Positions 15,567 through 24,701 are shown, counted from the stretch's first letter. The stretch is DNA of 64,000 bases from Lachnospiraceae bacterium (GCA_022791755.1 JAAVZR010000043.1:124001-188000), one strand, 5' to 3'. Notes: generated by a model from the letters alone, not told the origin. Numbers and translations: made by a program.

Positions 15567-17216
15567 TTACAACAGGTGAAGCAGCTTTCCCAGCCGCATA
15601 AGCACCCCTCCAAAGGGCATGACTGACAGCTCTACTTCGTCTACGCATCGGAACAAAAGCAGCAGCACCATATACAGTACAATTCCCACGGTCACGCTGA
15701 GCGCTATGGAAATCAGATTGCTGCTCGTCCCTGTGTGAATCAGCTGATAGAGCCCCCAGACAGCTGCTCCCATGACGCCGGAGGCGGCCAGCGGCAGCAG
15801 GAACGTCTTTTTGAGTTCCTGCTCATATTGCAGAATCCGGCGAACCGACATGGCATTCAGCACACACATGGCCGCGCCAAACACGATATTGGCCACCACT
15901 ACCCCGTAGATGCCGGCATCAAAGCCCCACAGAAGCACTGCCAGCACCGCAAGATGAAAAACCAGGGCAATGCCTGCATTGACGATCGGATCTTTCATAT
16001 GGTTAATCCCCTGCAATACCCCGTTGGTCACCGTGGACAGGGAAAAGAAGATTACGGCGCTTGATCCCCACATCATCATGCTGCTGGCCAGCTCATTGCC
16101 GCCATGAAACAGCAGTTTCATAATCGGCTCCGCCAGAACGCCCAGGCCCACGGCGGAGGGAATGGCAATCAGCATGGCAAAACGAATGGTCTGGTTAATG
16201 CTGTCCACCACACCGCCCCGGTCTCGCCTGGCCATGGCCCTGCTGAGAGCCGGAATCACCGAGGAGGCCAGCGATGTGGCGATGGCTACCGGCACATGCA
16301 CCATGACCAGATACTTGCCGGAGAAAGCGCCCCATATACTCTTATACTGTCCCAGCTTCCCGGTTGACTCCATATAGTATCCAAACATACTGTTATCCAC
16401 CAGAGAGCTGACATTGTAAACTACCGAACTCAGAATCACCGGCACCACCGTAATAACAAGCATTCTGCCGATGTCCGTATAACGGTCCGCCTTCACGCCT
16501 TTATCCCGGCGGAGCTGGCGCCGTATTACTTTATGATACATTCCGAAAACAACGATGCAGAAAATCAATGCCGTCACGGCTCCCAAAAGAGTGCCCAGGG
16601 TTCCGCCTGCTGCTCCGTAGGAGTTGGCATAGATCGAAGCCGCATGTACCCGGTCCGCTTTCCACCCGTACTGCCACAGGTATCCGGCTGCCAGGATGCT
16701 GACCACCGCATTGATAATCTGCTCAAATATCTGGGACAATGCCGTGGGGATCATCGTCCCCTGTCCCTGGAAAAAGCCGCGCAGCACTCCCAGCACTGCC
16801 ATGAAAAAGATGGCAGGCGCCAGGACCTTGATCGCTACCGCCGCTTCCGGCATATTTAACACGGTCTGTGCAAAAAATTCCGCGCCAAAGAACGTGACCG
16901 CGCTGCCTGCCGCCCCCACTGTCAGGGCAAACATCATCGCACCGCAGAACACCCGGAAGGAATTTCTGTATTCCCTCAGAGCCAGCTTTGCCGCCACCAG
17001 CTTTGACACCGCCAGAGGCAGGCTGTAGGAGGACAGCAGAAGTATGATATTATAAATCTGATAGGCCGCCGAGTATACGCCGATGCCTTCCTCCTTCAGC
17101 ACGTTGGTCATGGGAATCCTGTATGCCAGCCCAATCAGGCGGACCAGGATTCCGGCTGCCGCCAGAATCGTCCCCTGGACCAGAAAACTGGATTTCCTTT
17201 TTCTCTTTGCTCCCAT
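15567..17216 (-). CDS. SpoVB/MurJ-type polysaccharide flippase
   Basis: An integral membrane protein of about 549 residues with some 14 hydrophobic segments, of the MOP superfamily polysaccharide biosynthesis branch. The opening KRKSSFLVQGTILAAAGILV and YRIPMTNVLKEEGIGVYSAAYQIY are typical of Clostridia SpoVB-like proteins, which are thought to flip lipid-linked precursors for spore cortex. MurJ and SpoVB cannot be separated here without phylogeny. Starts at GTG 17237 and ATG 17222 exist; the ATG at 17216 is preferred because GGAAG lies 7 nt upstream. The next gene downstream is BofC-like, which fits a sporulation context. Confidence 0.85.
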   Translation of the reverse strand: MGAKRKRKSSFLVQGTILAAAGILVRLIGLAYRIPMTNVLKEEGIGVYSAAYQIYNIILLLSSYSLPLAVSKLVAAKLALREYRNSFRVFCGAMMFALTVGAAGSAVTFFGAEFFAQTVLNMPEAAVAIKVLAPAIFFMAVLGVLRGFFQGQGTMIPTALSQIFEQIINAVVSILAAGYLWQYGWKADRVHAASIYANSYGAAGGTLGTLLGAVTALIFCIVVFGMYHKVIRRQLRRDKGVKADRYTDIGRMLVITVVPVILSSVVYNVSSLVDNSMFGYYMESTGKLGQYKSIWGAFSGKYLVMVHVPVAIATSLASSVIPALSRAMARRDRGGVVDSINQTIRFAMLIAIPSAVGLGVLAEPIMKLLFHGGNELASSMMMWGSSAVIFFSLSTVTNGVLQGINHMKDPIVNAGIALVFHLAVLAVLLWGFDAGIYGVVVANIVFGAAMCVLNAMSVRRILQYEQELKKTFLLPLAASGVMGAAVWGLYQLIHTGTSSNLISIALSVTVGIVLYMVLLLLFRCVDEVELSVMPFGGVLMRLGKLLHLL

Positions 17217-17337
17217 AGGCATTCTTCCATTTCTCACAGGCCGCAGGGGCAGGCACAGATGTCTCCCACGCCTCCCGGACAGCCTTCCTTCTTTTGTAAG
17301 TTTACTTCATTCCCAGCCAAAATATACCAACCCATAT

Positions 17338-17350
17338 CGGACAAAGTCCG
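17338..17350. repeat. Dispersed palindrome CGGAC-AAA-GTCCG
   Basis: A perfect 5-bp stem with a 3-nt loop in the gap between the DUF3048 and SpoVB-like genes. It is a variant of the element in the promoter at 13813-13841 and of the two copies near 29.2-29.3 kb. The surrounding 150 nt show no clear terminator or promoter. Confidence 0.55.
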
Positions 17351-17389
17351 CCTGTCTTGCAGGGACATGAGTTAAGGGATCCCCGACTT

Positions 17390-18538
17390 TTATTTCAGCT
17401 CCGTATGGTCTTTATTCTCCTCCAGAACGGTGCAGACCCAGGTCTTGCCGGGATTGATGACCAGCTCGTTGCCGTCGGCATCGTAGTATGTGGTCGGAGC
17501 ATATTCCACGCCGCCCTTCCAGGTGATCGGGACAGCCTTGCCCTGCGTGATATAGTAGCCTTCTCCCTCGGTCCACAGATTGATGAACAGATACTGGGTC
17601 CCGTAGTAGGACTCCCAGTCATTGTACTGGATGATGATATTATCCACAGCCAGCTGCTCGCCGGTCATATCGTCGATCTGCTTATTCCCATACTGATAGC
17701 GCAGATATTTCTGCGTATCCTCATCATACTCAAAATAGATATCATGGGCATCGCGGAAGCCCGGGTCCACATAGGAGGCCGGAATCCCGTCAGGCAGCGT
17801 TATCTCACCGGGCTCGTCCGCAAAAAGGAACACGCCGCGGTTATAATCCTCCTCATGGTGAGTCCGGTATTCCATCTTCTCCACACCGGCTGCCAGACCT
17901 TCGGCGCTGGCATAGGCATTGTGGGGGGCCTTTCGGTCAGCGGTGCGGTAGTACACCGTCGTGCCGATCCCCTTTACGCCGTTCAGGTTATCAATCTGAT
18001 CCAGATAGATATTGGCATAATCACACTGTCCGAAATGGGCGTAGACCGCGTCCCACTGCTGGGACCAGAAAACAAAATAGGTGCGGGCGCTGCGCACGGA
18101 ACCGATCTTGTCCAGATCGTCATAATCCTCAAAAACACCCATCAGACGGGTAATCATTCCCTCCACAGGGGCTTCGTAGATGACGGCGGCCCGGCTGATA
18201 CCGGTCTGCGGAACAGCCTGTTTCACATTGCTGAGCATAATCGCCATGGGACGGCGGTCCACCTTCTCCTCATCGGTCCACAGACCGGTGAGATAGCTCT
18301 TCTTCTGCCCGTCATGGTTCTCCTGCACCTCTGCGGTGGTTTCGGGCGCCGTGGTCTCTGCGGGGGCGGTGGTGGCCGGCTCTGTCGCTGCCTTCGTCTC
18401 CTCAGGCGCCGTAGTCTCCACAGACACCGTCGTGTCCTCCACTTCCACGCTGGCCTCGTCGCCGCATCCGGCGGCCAGTACCATCAGCCCCAGCACGGCA
18501 GTAATCAGAATCCATTTCTTTTGAAGCTTCTTCCTCAT
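17390..18538 (-). CDS. DUF3048 (YerB-like) lipoprotein
   Basis: A 382-residue secreted lipoprotein. Signal sequence MRKKLQKKWILITAVLGLMV ends in lipobox LAAGC with Cys at 25. A Thr/Glu/Ala-rich linker of about 60 residues follows. The DUF3048 domain then starts at DRRPMAIMLSNVKQAVPQTG and has GSVRSARTYFVFWSQQWDAV and KAPHNAYAS. Homologues such as YerB have no confirmed activity. A weak in-frame ATG lies 12 nt upstream (18550), and a 421-residue longer frame overlaps ybeY. The gene follows ybeY by 24 nt and is probably the last gene of the yqfC operon. Confidence 0.85.
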   Translation of the reverse strand: MRKKLQKKWILITAVLGLMVLAAGCGDEASVEVEDTTVSVETTAPEETKAATEPATTAPAETTAPETTAEVQENHDGQKKSYLTGLWTDEEKVDRRPMAIMLSNVKQAVPQTGISRAAVIYEAPVEGMITRLMGVFEDYDDLDKIGSVRSARTYFVFWSQQWDAVYAHFGQCDYANIYLDQIDNLNGVKGIGTTVYYRTADRKAPHNAYASAEGLAAGVEKMEYRTHHEEDYNRGVFLFADEPGEITLPDGIPASYVDPGFRDAHDIYFEYDEDTQKYLRYQYGNKQIDDMTGEQLAVDNIIIQYNDWESYYGTQYLFINLWTEGEGYYITQGKAVPITWKGGVEYAPTTYYDADGNELVINPGKTWVCTVLEENKDHTELK

Positions 18539-18561
18539 TCCTTTATCCATCCTTATCTGTT

Positions 18562-19062
18562 TTATTGCCGGGAGATCCCCAGCCTGTCCATAATGACCCG
18601 CTGACGCTCCTCCATCAGCAGACGGTCTTCTTCTTCCATGTGATCGTATCCGCACAGATGCAAAAGGCTGTGGACCGTGAGAAAGGCAAATTCCCGCTCC
18701 ACCGAATGGCCGTACAGAACAGCCTGCTCCTTCACCTTCTCAGCGCTGATCATCATATCGCCCAGCATCAGCTCCCCGCTGTCCGGGTCGAAATATTCCC
18801 GTGCCCGCTCCTCCAGATCAGAAAAATCCGAGGGAGATTTATACTCGATCATGGGAAATGAGAGCACGTCCGTGGCGGCATCGACATGACGAAACTCCCG
18901 GTTCACCTCCCGAATGGAAGCGTTATCCGTAATCACCATCTCCACCTGCGCCTCATAGGGACATTTTTCCTCTTCCATGACGGCTGCCAGGCAGCGCCTC
19001 AGCAGCTCTTCACATGGGAGCTCCAGCGTGGCTGCGCTTTCAAACTCCACATAGCAGGTCAT
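18562..19062 (-). CDS. ybeY: rRNA maturation endoribonuclease YbeY
   Basis: A 166-residue zinc-dependent RNase needed for 16S rRNA 3' processing and ribosome quality control. The metal site H-x3-H-x5-H is seen in HSLLHLCGYDH (His131, His135, His141). The conserved REVNREFRHVDAATDVLSFP precedes it. Length is normal. The ATG overlaps the phoH stop (ATGA at 19059-19062), preceded by GGGAGAGGGAGGCG. The phoH-ybeY pairing is a classic conserved arrangement. Confidence 0.96.
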   Translation of the reverse strand: MTCYVEFESAATLELPCEELLRRCLAAVMEEEKCPYEAQVEMVITDNASIREVNREFRHVDAATDVLSFPMIEYKSPSDFSDLEERAREYFDPDSGELMLGDMMISAEKVKEQAVLYGHSVEREFAFLTVHSLLHLCGYDHMEEEDRLLMEERQRVIMDRLGISRQ

Positions 19063-20123
19063 AAACGCCTCCCTCTCCCGTCATGATCCAGCCGGTAGCG
19101 GACCGGCCGGTCCCCGGCAGGCTTGTCTGACGGCGGCCTGCGGTCCATTGGTTTTTTCGTCCTTTCCTGCCTGGCTTCATATTCATCATAGGCATTGACG
19201 ATCCTCTGCACCAGAGGATGGCGGACGATATCCAGACTGCTCAGACGAATCATGGCTATGTCCTCCACGTTCTTAAGAACCTTCACCGCCACCTCCAGGC
19301 CCGACTGTACGTCGCCCGGCAGATCCCTCTGGGTCATATCTCCTGTGACCACCACCCGGGAGCCGAAGCCAATGCGCGTCAGAAACATCTTCATCTGGGC
19401 CGGTGTGGTATTCTGAGCCTCATCCAGTATGATGAAGGCATTGTCCAACGTCCGCCCCCGCATATAGGCCAGAGGCGCCACTTCGATCAGGCCTTTCTCG
19501 GCATTATGAAGATAGGTATCCGCTCCCATAATCTGATACAGCGCATCATAAAGCGGCCGCAGATAAGGGTCGATCTTACTCTGCAGATCTCCCGGCAGAA
19601 ATCCCAGTCGCTCCCCTGCCTCGATGGCCGGGCGCGTCAGAATGATCCGGTTCACTTCATTATTCTTAAATGCCTGTATCGCCATAGCCATGGCCAGATA
19701 GGTCTTACCTGTGCCGGCCGGTCCCAGTCCGAAGACGATCATCTTCTCCCGGATCGCATCCACATATTCTTTCTGGCCAATGGTCTTAGGCTTCACCGGT
19801 TTCCCGTTAACGGTACGGCAGATAATATCCTTATCAATCTCCAGAAGCTGTTCGTCCTTATCCTGAAACACCAGAGACAACGCGTAATCCACATTCTGTT
19901 CCGTGATCGCGTTGCCTCTTCTGGACAGCTCGATCAGATTGCCGAACACGCTCTTCGCTTTCTGTACGGTAGCATCCGGGCCGATCAGCTTTAACTCGCC
20001 GTCCCGGGACACCATGGTTACATTCAGCGTTCTCTCAATCTTTTTCATGTAGCTGTCAAAGGGACCGCACACGTTCTTTTCATGCTCCACGGGAATATCT
20101 ATGATCGATTCCACGATACTCAT
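19059..20123 (-). CDS. phoH: PhoH family ATPase
   Basis: A 354-residue PhoH-like P-loop protein. An N-terminal KH-like region (residues 1 to about 105) is followed by the PhoH domain with GLGPAGTGKTYLAMAMA, TRPAIEAGERLGFLPGD, FIILDEAQNTTPAQMKMFLT and VVTGDMTQRDLP. The C-terminal 30 residues are rich in Arg, Lys and Pro. The family is thought to act on RNA with YbeY. The ATG abuts the yqfD stop with no gap, so translation is coupled. Confidence 0.95.
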   Translation of the reverse strand: MSIVESIIDIPVEHEKNVCGPFDSYMKKIERTLNVTMVSRDGELKLIGPDATVQKAKSVFGNLIELSRRGNAITEQNVDYALSLVFQDKDEQLLEIDKDIICRTVNGKPVKPKTIGQKEYVDAIREKMIVFGLGPAGTGKTYLAMAMAIQAFKNNEVNRIILTRPAIEAGERLGFLPGDLQSKIDPYLRPLYDALYQIMGADTYLHNAEKGLIEVAPLAYMRGRTLDNAFIILDEAQNTTPAQMKMFLTRIGFGSRVVVTGDMTQRDLPGDVQSGLEVAVKVLKNVEDIAMIRLSSLDIVRHPLVQRIVNAYDEYEARQERTKKPMDRRPPSDKPAGDRPVRYRLDHDGRGRRL

Positions 20124-21347
20124 CTAGCTGTCTGTTCCCTCCTGCTCTGCTGTATTGGAGGCGGCCGGCTCTTCTTTTCCGATCTCTTCGATCAGCGATA
20201 ACGTTCCCTGTGCCACGCACTCGCCGCCCACCATCTCTATTCTAACATTTTTTTCAACAATTTGTACCCCTTTTTCCATTAAATTTTCAAAAAATCGCTG
20301 GCAATTTTCCTCAGCGATCTGCCTGGCTTCCTCTTCACTGTAGATCGCACTCTTCTCCTCATACTCTCTGAGCCGGCGAAATTCCCAGCGAACAGGCAGG
20401 GAAAAGTCCTCTCCGATCACCAGCTGTCCCTGCTCTGTCACCGTGTCGAACACCTCAAAGCCCCGGATATTTCCATCCAGAAAAAGCTCAAAGCCGAAGA
20501 TCCACAGACTCAGCTGATAGCGCTCCCGCCCCGTATGCCAGTGGACCGGATGTTCCAGGGAAAAACGATCTTCGTACGTCATCTGCGTATCTGCCAGAAT
20601 CGTCGCATCCGCCCTCACCAGATGCTCCCCTGTCTTTTCCTTGCTGTCATTATACAGCTCCACCACGCCGGATACCAACACCTGGCCTGCCGTGACCGTA
20701 TCACCTGCCTTCACCTGGGGCGTACCGCTTCTGGTGATGATTTCCCGTATCACGCCGTCGCTGGCTGCCACCAGGTCGCAGGGGGTGTCGTCCACCGGCT
20801 CCACCGCCAGTATCCCCGTATTTTCCCGGATCTGGACGATCAGCCGCGTCCCCCGTATCTGAGCCGATACCCAGGTGATCTCCGGATAGGTCTCCCTGAG
20901 CATCATTTCCAGATCCTCACAGACGATATCCGCTTTTGCCATCCCCTCCTCATACCCCTTCTCGGTCAGCGTCTGCCGTAATAGTTCATCGGTAAAGCGG
21001 AGATTTCCGTCAAAGCGGATATCCCAGATCCGAAGCGACAGCAGCTCTAAAAGCAGGGCGCACAGCACGATCCCCACAGCAAAGAAATACCGTTTTCGAT
21101 AGCGTCGCACAAAAAAGGGAAGACCACATTTTTTGAGCACGATCAAACGGGATTTTGATTTGCGCACAAATCCTGTCACCTTTTTAAAATCACGGGCATT
21201 GATGTAAAAACGGTATTTTCCGTCCTTACAAATCAGTTCCCACAGATCAATCCGGTTATAGCTGCAAAGATTCAAAAGCCGCTCCGGAGAGTAGCCGGTC
21301 AGCTCCACCAGCAGATATCCCATGCACCACCGCATCAGCCTTTTCAT
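20124..21347 (-). CDS. yqfD: Sporulation protein YqfD
   Basis: A 407-residue membrane protein of the YqfD family, expressed in the mother cell during sporulation in Bacillus. It begins MGYLLVELTGYSPERLLNLC after a short lead, has RKSKSRLIVLKKCGLPFFVR, one strong membrane helix near residues 88-106 (YFFAVGIVLCALLLELLSL) and a long extracytoplasmic region with VSAQIRGTRLIVQIREN. GGTAGGAGGCGCC precedes the start. It follows yqfC by 8 nt and runs directly into phoH, the usual Firmicutes order. Confidence 0.93.
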   Translation of the reverse strand: MKRLMRWCMGYLLVELTGYSPERLLNLCSYNRIDLWELICKDGKYRFYINARDFKKVTGFVRKSKSRLIVLKKCGLPFFVRRYRKRYFFAVGIVLCALLLELLSLRIWDIRFDGNLRFTDELLRQTLTEKGYEEGMAKADIVCEDLEMMLRETYPEITWVSAQIRGTRLIVQIRENTGILAVEPVDDTPCDLVAASDGVIREIITRSGTPQVKAGDTVTAGQVLVSGVVELYNDSKEKTGEHLVRADATILADTQMTYEDRFSLEHPVHWHTGRERYQLSLWIFGFELFLDGNIRGFEVFDTVTEQGQLVIGEDFSLPVRWEFRRLREYEEKSAIYSEEEARQIAEENCQRFFENLMEKGVQIVEKNVRIEMVGGECVAQGTLSLIEEIGKEEPAASNTAEQEGTDS

Positions 21348-21355
21348 GGCGCCTC

Positions 21356-21622
21356 CTACCGGTAATACCGGATTTCCGATACTTTTCCCGTAATTTTGAT
21401 TTCTTCTGCCGTATAAAAGGCGATATCCAGGTTTGTCCCGATAATCTGAAGCTTACAGGGCCTGGCCTGAAGCTTGATCTGCTCTCTGCCGTATTCTATG
21501 ATCCCTTTGTGATTTTCTATGAACAGACAGCTGTCCCCAAAGGAGGTCAGCACTGCCGCTCCGGACACCAGTTCCCTGGGAAAGCCTAAAGAGGCCGCCA
21601 GATTTTCTAATCTATCATTCAT
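21356..21622 (-). CDS. yqfC: YqfC/YabP family sporulation protein
   Basis: An 88-residue protein of the YabP/YqfC family: GFPRELVSGAAVLTSFGD, then FIENHKGIIEYGREQIKLQA and a final ITGKVSEIRYYR. It starts the operon yqfC-yqfD-phoH-ybeY-DUF3048. A CATACATA that matches a sigma-E -10 box lies 15 nt before the ATG, but a correctly spaced -35 is missing and the leader would be only about 8 nt, so I do not call a promoter. Confidence 0.92.
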   Translation of the reverse strand: MNDRLENLAASLGFPRELVSGAAVLTSFGDSCLFIENHKGIIEYGREQIKLQARPCKLQIIGTNLDIAFYTAEEIKITGKVSEIRYYR

Positions 21623-21710
21623 GGACTGCCTGCCGTATGTATGGATTACTGTATTTTATGCCTGACGGCCTGGCCCATATGTCAGCTGACTGTTCGTAGG
21701 ATTCCCGGTG

Positions 21711-21739
21711 TTGCGCTTTACGCCGAAATGAGATAGAAT
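21711..21739 (+). promoter_or_regulatory. Sigma-A promoter of the DUF6311 gene
   Basis: TTGCGC (21711-21716), 17-nt spacer, TAGAAT (21734-21739), 58 nt before the ATG at 21798. Confidence 0.6.
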
Positions 21740-21797
21740 GATACCAGAATCAAAGAGTGTTTCAGAATTATGAGAGAACGATACGGGAGAAAACCAT

Positions 21798-23807
21798 ATG
21801 CGAAAAACCATTCGGGACAACAGGGCCGTCCTTCTCAGCGCTGCCCTGGGAAGCTTTCTTTTTTTATGTATATACGGAGTAAATATTCTGAATCCCGGCT
21901 ATGACAGCTGGCTGATGCGGGGAGGAGACATGGCCCAGCACTATCTGGGCTGGGTAGCTTACCGCCACAGCCCCTGGACTTTTCCCCTGGGCATGACCGA
22001 ATATCTGGAATATCCCTATCCGGTCAGCATCGTCTTCACCGATTCCATCCCTCTGTTTGCCATGCTGTTTAAGCTGCTCTCTCCCCTGCTGCCGCCGGTG
22101 TTTCAGTATTTCGGCCTGTGGGGCTTTCTCTGCTTTACCTTAAACGGAGCTCTGGCGGCAAAACTGCTCGCGCGGTATCTGAAAAAGGATTCCCACATTG
22201 TCTTAGGCAGCGTATTTTTCATCCTGTCCTTCCAGGCAGTCTCCCGCATGTTTGTCCATACCTCTCTGGCCTCCCACTGGCTGATCCTCGCAGCCATGGC
22301 AGCCTTTGTATACCAGGACGCCCTTCTGCCCACCAGGCGGGCCGGGCTTTTATGGTGGGGAATCCTCGCCTTTTTGTGCAGCACGATCCATCTGTATTTT
22401 ATCCCCATGTGCGGTATCGTCCTTCTGGGCTACTGCCTTTTATATTACCTGAATAAAAAGGACTGGAAAACGCCCCTTCTCTTTCTGTTCACCTACCTGG
22501 CCGTGGCTCTCGTCACCCTGTGGATGCTGGGCAGCTTCACCGGAGAGATCTCCTATCTGACCAGTACGCTGGGGCAGTTCAGCTTTAATCTGAACAGCTT
22601 CTTTGACTCCATGGACACCGGCCTGTTCTTTCCTGCTCTGAAAAGCTTTCCCGACCAGTATGAAGGATATGCCTATCTGGGAGCAGGTATCCTCACCCTG
22701 CTGGCTATCGCTGTCTCCGGCCTGATCCGGACCTGTCTGCCGTCCCGCCGCTTTTCGCTGCGGCGCCACAAAAAAACGCTTTTTTGCGCTGCTCTGATCT
22801 GCCTGGCCGCCGTCATCGTGGCCGCCTCCCCCACCGTCACCTGGGGCCAGACCGTGCTGATTACATATCCTCTGCCCTCTGTCGTGCATAAGGTGTGGGA
22901 TGCCTTTCGCAGCTCCGGCCGCTTTTCGTGGATCTGCATCTATTTTATCTTCCTCTTCGCCGTCTGCGCCGGAGCCGGGACCGCCATGCCGCGGATAAAA
23001 ACCGGCATTCTCGCCGTCTGTCTGGCATTACAGCTCATGGACCTTTCCCCTTTACTGAAAGAACGGCACGACTGGCTGTCTCCCGTACTGGAATATTACG
23101 GCCCTGCTCAGTCCGGCTCCTGGGACGCCTTCCGGGAAATCGGAGCCCTGCGCCATGTGCTGGTCTATCCCGATATGGAGTGGAGCGAGCTGAAGGGCTT
23201 CGCCGAGCTGGCGCTGAAAAACGGCTGGACCATCAATCAGTTCTATATGGCGCGGGTCCAGATCGATTTTAAGACGGAAGCGCTCCCTCATATGACCAGT
23301 CCCAGGGAGGACACCCTATATATATGGAAGACGGACAACACCTTAGCCTGCACGAACCGCCTCCTGACCTACTATGAAATCAACGGCTACATCGCCGGTC
23401 TGTCCTCTCCGCTGTCCTCCCTGGAAGCCCTGAGTCCTGACAGTGAGCTTCTGGGGCGGTGCACCGCCCGCTTCGAGGGACAGAATCTCACCGCCGGTCA
23501 CGACGAAGACGGCGTCCGCTATCTGGAACCCGGCGGAACCTCCTATGGCCCCTATGCCAGCGCTCCGGCCGGCAGCTATCAGGTTCTGATCCGCGGAGAA
23601 AACCTCGCCGGCGTCTCCTTCCAGTGCTTTGCCAGGGGCGGCGAACTGCGCTTTCCTGTCCAAAACATCACCAGAGACTCCGGCGAGGTCCGCTTTGAGC
23701 TTTTCCTCAGTGAAGCTGTCACAAATCTGGAGATCGCCATCACAAACCCCGAAGAGGCCGCAGAGGACGCTGTCATCCGGGAGCTGACAATTTTCTCCGA
23801 ACGGTGA
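21798..23807 (+). CDS. DUF6311 multispanning membrane protein
   Basis: A 669-residue protein with about ten membrane helices in residues 1-420 and a hydrophilic C-terminal domain of about 240 residues rich in beta-type sequence. The early acidic loop GYDSWLMRGGDMAQHYLGWV and PYPVSIVFTDSIPLFAML have the look of a GT-C-type glycosyltransferase loop, and the pattern fits DUF6311 proteins. No reaction is established. GGGAGAAAACCAT precedes the ATG. It is the only plus-strand gene for 20 kb around it and stands alone between divergent and convergent neighbours. Confidence 0.75.
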   Translation: MRKTIRDNRAVLLSAALGSFLFLCIYGVNILNPGYDSWLMRGGDMAQHYLGWVAYRHSPWTFPLGMTEYLEYPYPVSIVFTDSIPLFAMLFKLLSPLLPPVFQYFGLWGFLCFTLNGALAAKLLARYLKKDSHIVLGSVFFILSFQAVSRMFVHTSLASHWLILAAMAAFVYQDALLPTRRAGLLWWGILAFLCSTIHLYFIPMCGIVLLGYCLLYYLNKKDWKTPLLFLFTYLAVALVTLWMLGSFTGEISYLTSTLGQFSFNLNSFFDSMDTGLFFPALKSFPDQYEGYAYLGAGILTLLAIAVSGLIRTCLPSRRFSLRRHKKTLFCAALICLAAVIVAASPTVTWGQTVLITYPLPSVVHKVWDAFRSSGRFSWICIYFIFLFAVCAGAGTAMPRIKTGILAVCLALQLMDLSPLLKERHDWLSPVLEYYGPAQSGSWDAFREIGALRHVLVYPDMEWSELKGFAELALKNGWTINQFYMARVQIDFKTEALPHMTSPREDTLYIWKTDNTLACTNRLLTYYEINGYIAGLSSPLSSLEALSPDSELLGRCTARFEGQNLTAGHDEDGVRYLEPGGTSYGPYASAPAGSYQVLIRGENLAGVSFQCFARGGELRFPVQNITRDSGEVRFELFLSEAVTNLEIAITNPEEAAEDAVIRELTIFSER

Positions 23808-23821
23808 CCCTTCAAAATGTC

Positions 23822-24295
23822 TTACTTCTTCTGCTTCTTCACCACGGGCACCCACACCTCGTACTGCGCGTTTTGCGGATCCGGATTGATATAGACTTCG
23901 ATATCCGGTCCCTTGCCATACTCATATCCCGAGGCGGGAAGCCACTCTGCCACGATACGCCGCTCCAGCTCCCGAATCGACTGATTCGTGCCGGAGCCGG
24001 AAAAGATCGCCCAGGTGCCCGCCGGTACGATGTACTCTTCAAATTTATTCTTCCCCCGGGAAGTCGAGACGGCAATATAATACCTCCATGGCTCCTTATC
24101 GTTACATATGCTGACGCCCAGCACACCCAGGGGCGGCGTGTCCATCAGCTCGATCAGCTTCTGGAGTGTTCCGTTCATGGAGATTTCCTGCCATTTGGAA
24201 GGAATCACGGTAAAATTCTTCTCGATATCCTTATATAAGGGCGCCGACACCCCGACAATGCGAAACGCCTGTTTTGTCTCAATTCGATAATTCAT
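23822..24295 (-). CDS. GyrI-like / AraC effector-binding-domain protein
   Basis: A 157-residue stand-alone effector-binding domain: RIETKQAFRIVGVSAPL at the start, VSICNDKEPWRYYIAVSTSR and FEEYIVPAGTWAIFSGSGTN, ending with PDIEVYINPDPQNAQYEVWV. This is the GyrI-like fold found at the C-terminus of AraC/MerR regulators and in free-standing small-molecule binders. No DNA-binding domain is attached. AAAGGAGCGGGAGAG precedes the ATG; a longer frame back to 24358 would run into the promoter. It stands convergent to the DUF6311 gene with a 14-nt gap. Confidence 0.85.
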   Translation of the reverse strand: MNYRIETKQAFRIVGVSAPLYKDIEKNFTVIPSKWQEISMNGTLQKLIELMDTPPLGVLGVSICNDKEPWRYYIAVSTSRGKNKFEEYIVPAGTWAIFSGSGTNQSIRELERRIVAEWLPASGYEYGKGPDIEVYINPDPQNAQYEVWVPVVKKQKK

Positions 24296-24337
24296 CTCTC
24301 CCGCTCCTTTGTTTGTGATTTCCCCATCCATATTGCG

Positions 24338-24366
24338 ATAATACGACAGGGCCGGCAAAAAGTCAA
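24338..24366 (-). promoter_or_regulatory. Sigma-A promoter of the GyrI-like gene
   Basis: Minus strand TTGACT (24366-24361), 17-nt spacer, TATTAT (24343-24338), 43 nt before the ATG. Confidence 0.8.
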
Positions 24367-24377
24367 GACGGAAACCG

Positions 24378-24560
24378 TTAAGCTGCCGTTTTGTTCTGTG
24401 AAATCTTTTTCTGTCTCCCTAACTCTCTGCTCACCAGCAAAACCGACAGGATAAACGCCGCAAAATCGGCAATGGGCCCTGCAAATGTGCTGGCTGCTGT
24501 TGATCCCAAAGGGAGCCAGCTGTTCGTCCAAATAAATTTTGTAAAAACGATCCGCCACCG
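24378..24560 (-). pseudogene. C-terminal remnant of a MATE-family efflux transporter
   Basis: In one minus-strand frame the sequence reads IVFTKFIWTNSWLPLG, then AGPIADFAAFILSVLLVSRE, ending at TAA 24378. This is the pattern of the last helix and tail of MATE transporters. Just upstream a ribosome site (GGAGG) and an ATG at about 24582 open a different frame that stops after five codons. It looks like a transporter gene that lost its interior by deletion and kept its start region and last 60 codons. Confidence 0.6.
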
Positions 24561-24607
24561 AAAGCTATTTCAGTATTTTCATAGATAACCTACCTCCAAA
24601 CGGGAAC

Positions 24608-24636
24608 ATTACAGCACAATATGCGTGCGCACGCAA
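24608..24636 (-). promoter_or_regulatory. Promoter with palindromic operator upstream of the MATE remnant
   Basis: Minus strand TTGCGT (24636-24631), 17-nt spacer, TGTAAT (24613-24608). The perfect 14-nt palindrome TGCGTGCGCACGCA (24622-24635) covers the -35 box and half the spacer, a typical repressor site. It now points only at the broken transporter gene. Confidence 0.6.
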
Positions 24637-24672
24637 TTAGTTTTTTCGGCGATGAACCATCCTGTAAAAACC

Positions 24673-24701
24673 TTGCCATCCCTTATGTTTTGTGGTATGA
24701 T
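24673..24701 (+). promoter_or_regulatory. Sigma-A promoter of rqcH-asnA
   Basis: TTGCCA (24673-24678), 17-nt spacer, TATGAT (24696-24701), 69 nt before the rqcH ATG. Confidence 0.75.

Noticed and set aside
21622..21660. Sigma-E promoter for yqfC
   Set aside because: A CATACATA -10 is present, but the nearest -35-like bases are about 3 nt too close and the leader would be only about 8 nt.
24292..24558. Minus-strand 88-codon frame upstream of the GyrI-like gene
   Set aside because: It crosses a good promoter, and a neighbouring frame of the same DNA matches a MATE transporter tail, so it is a shadow of the pseudogene.
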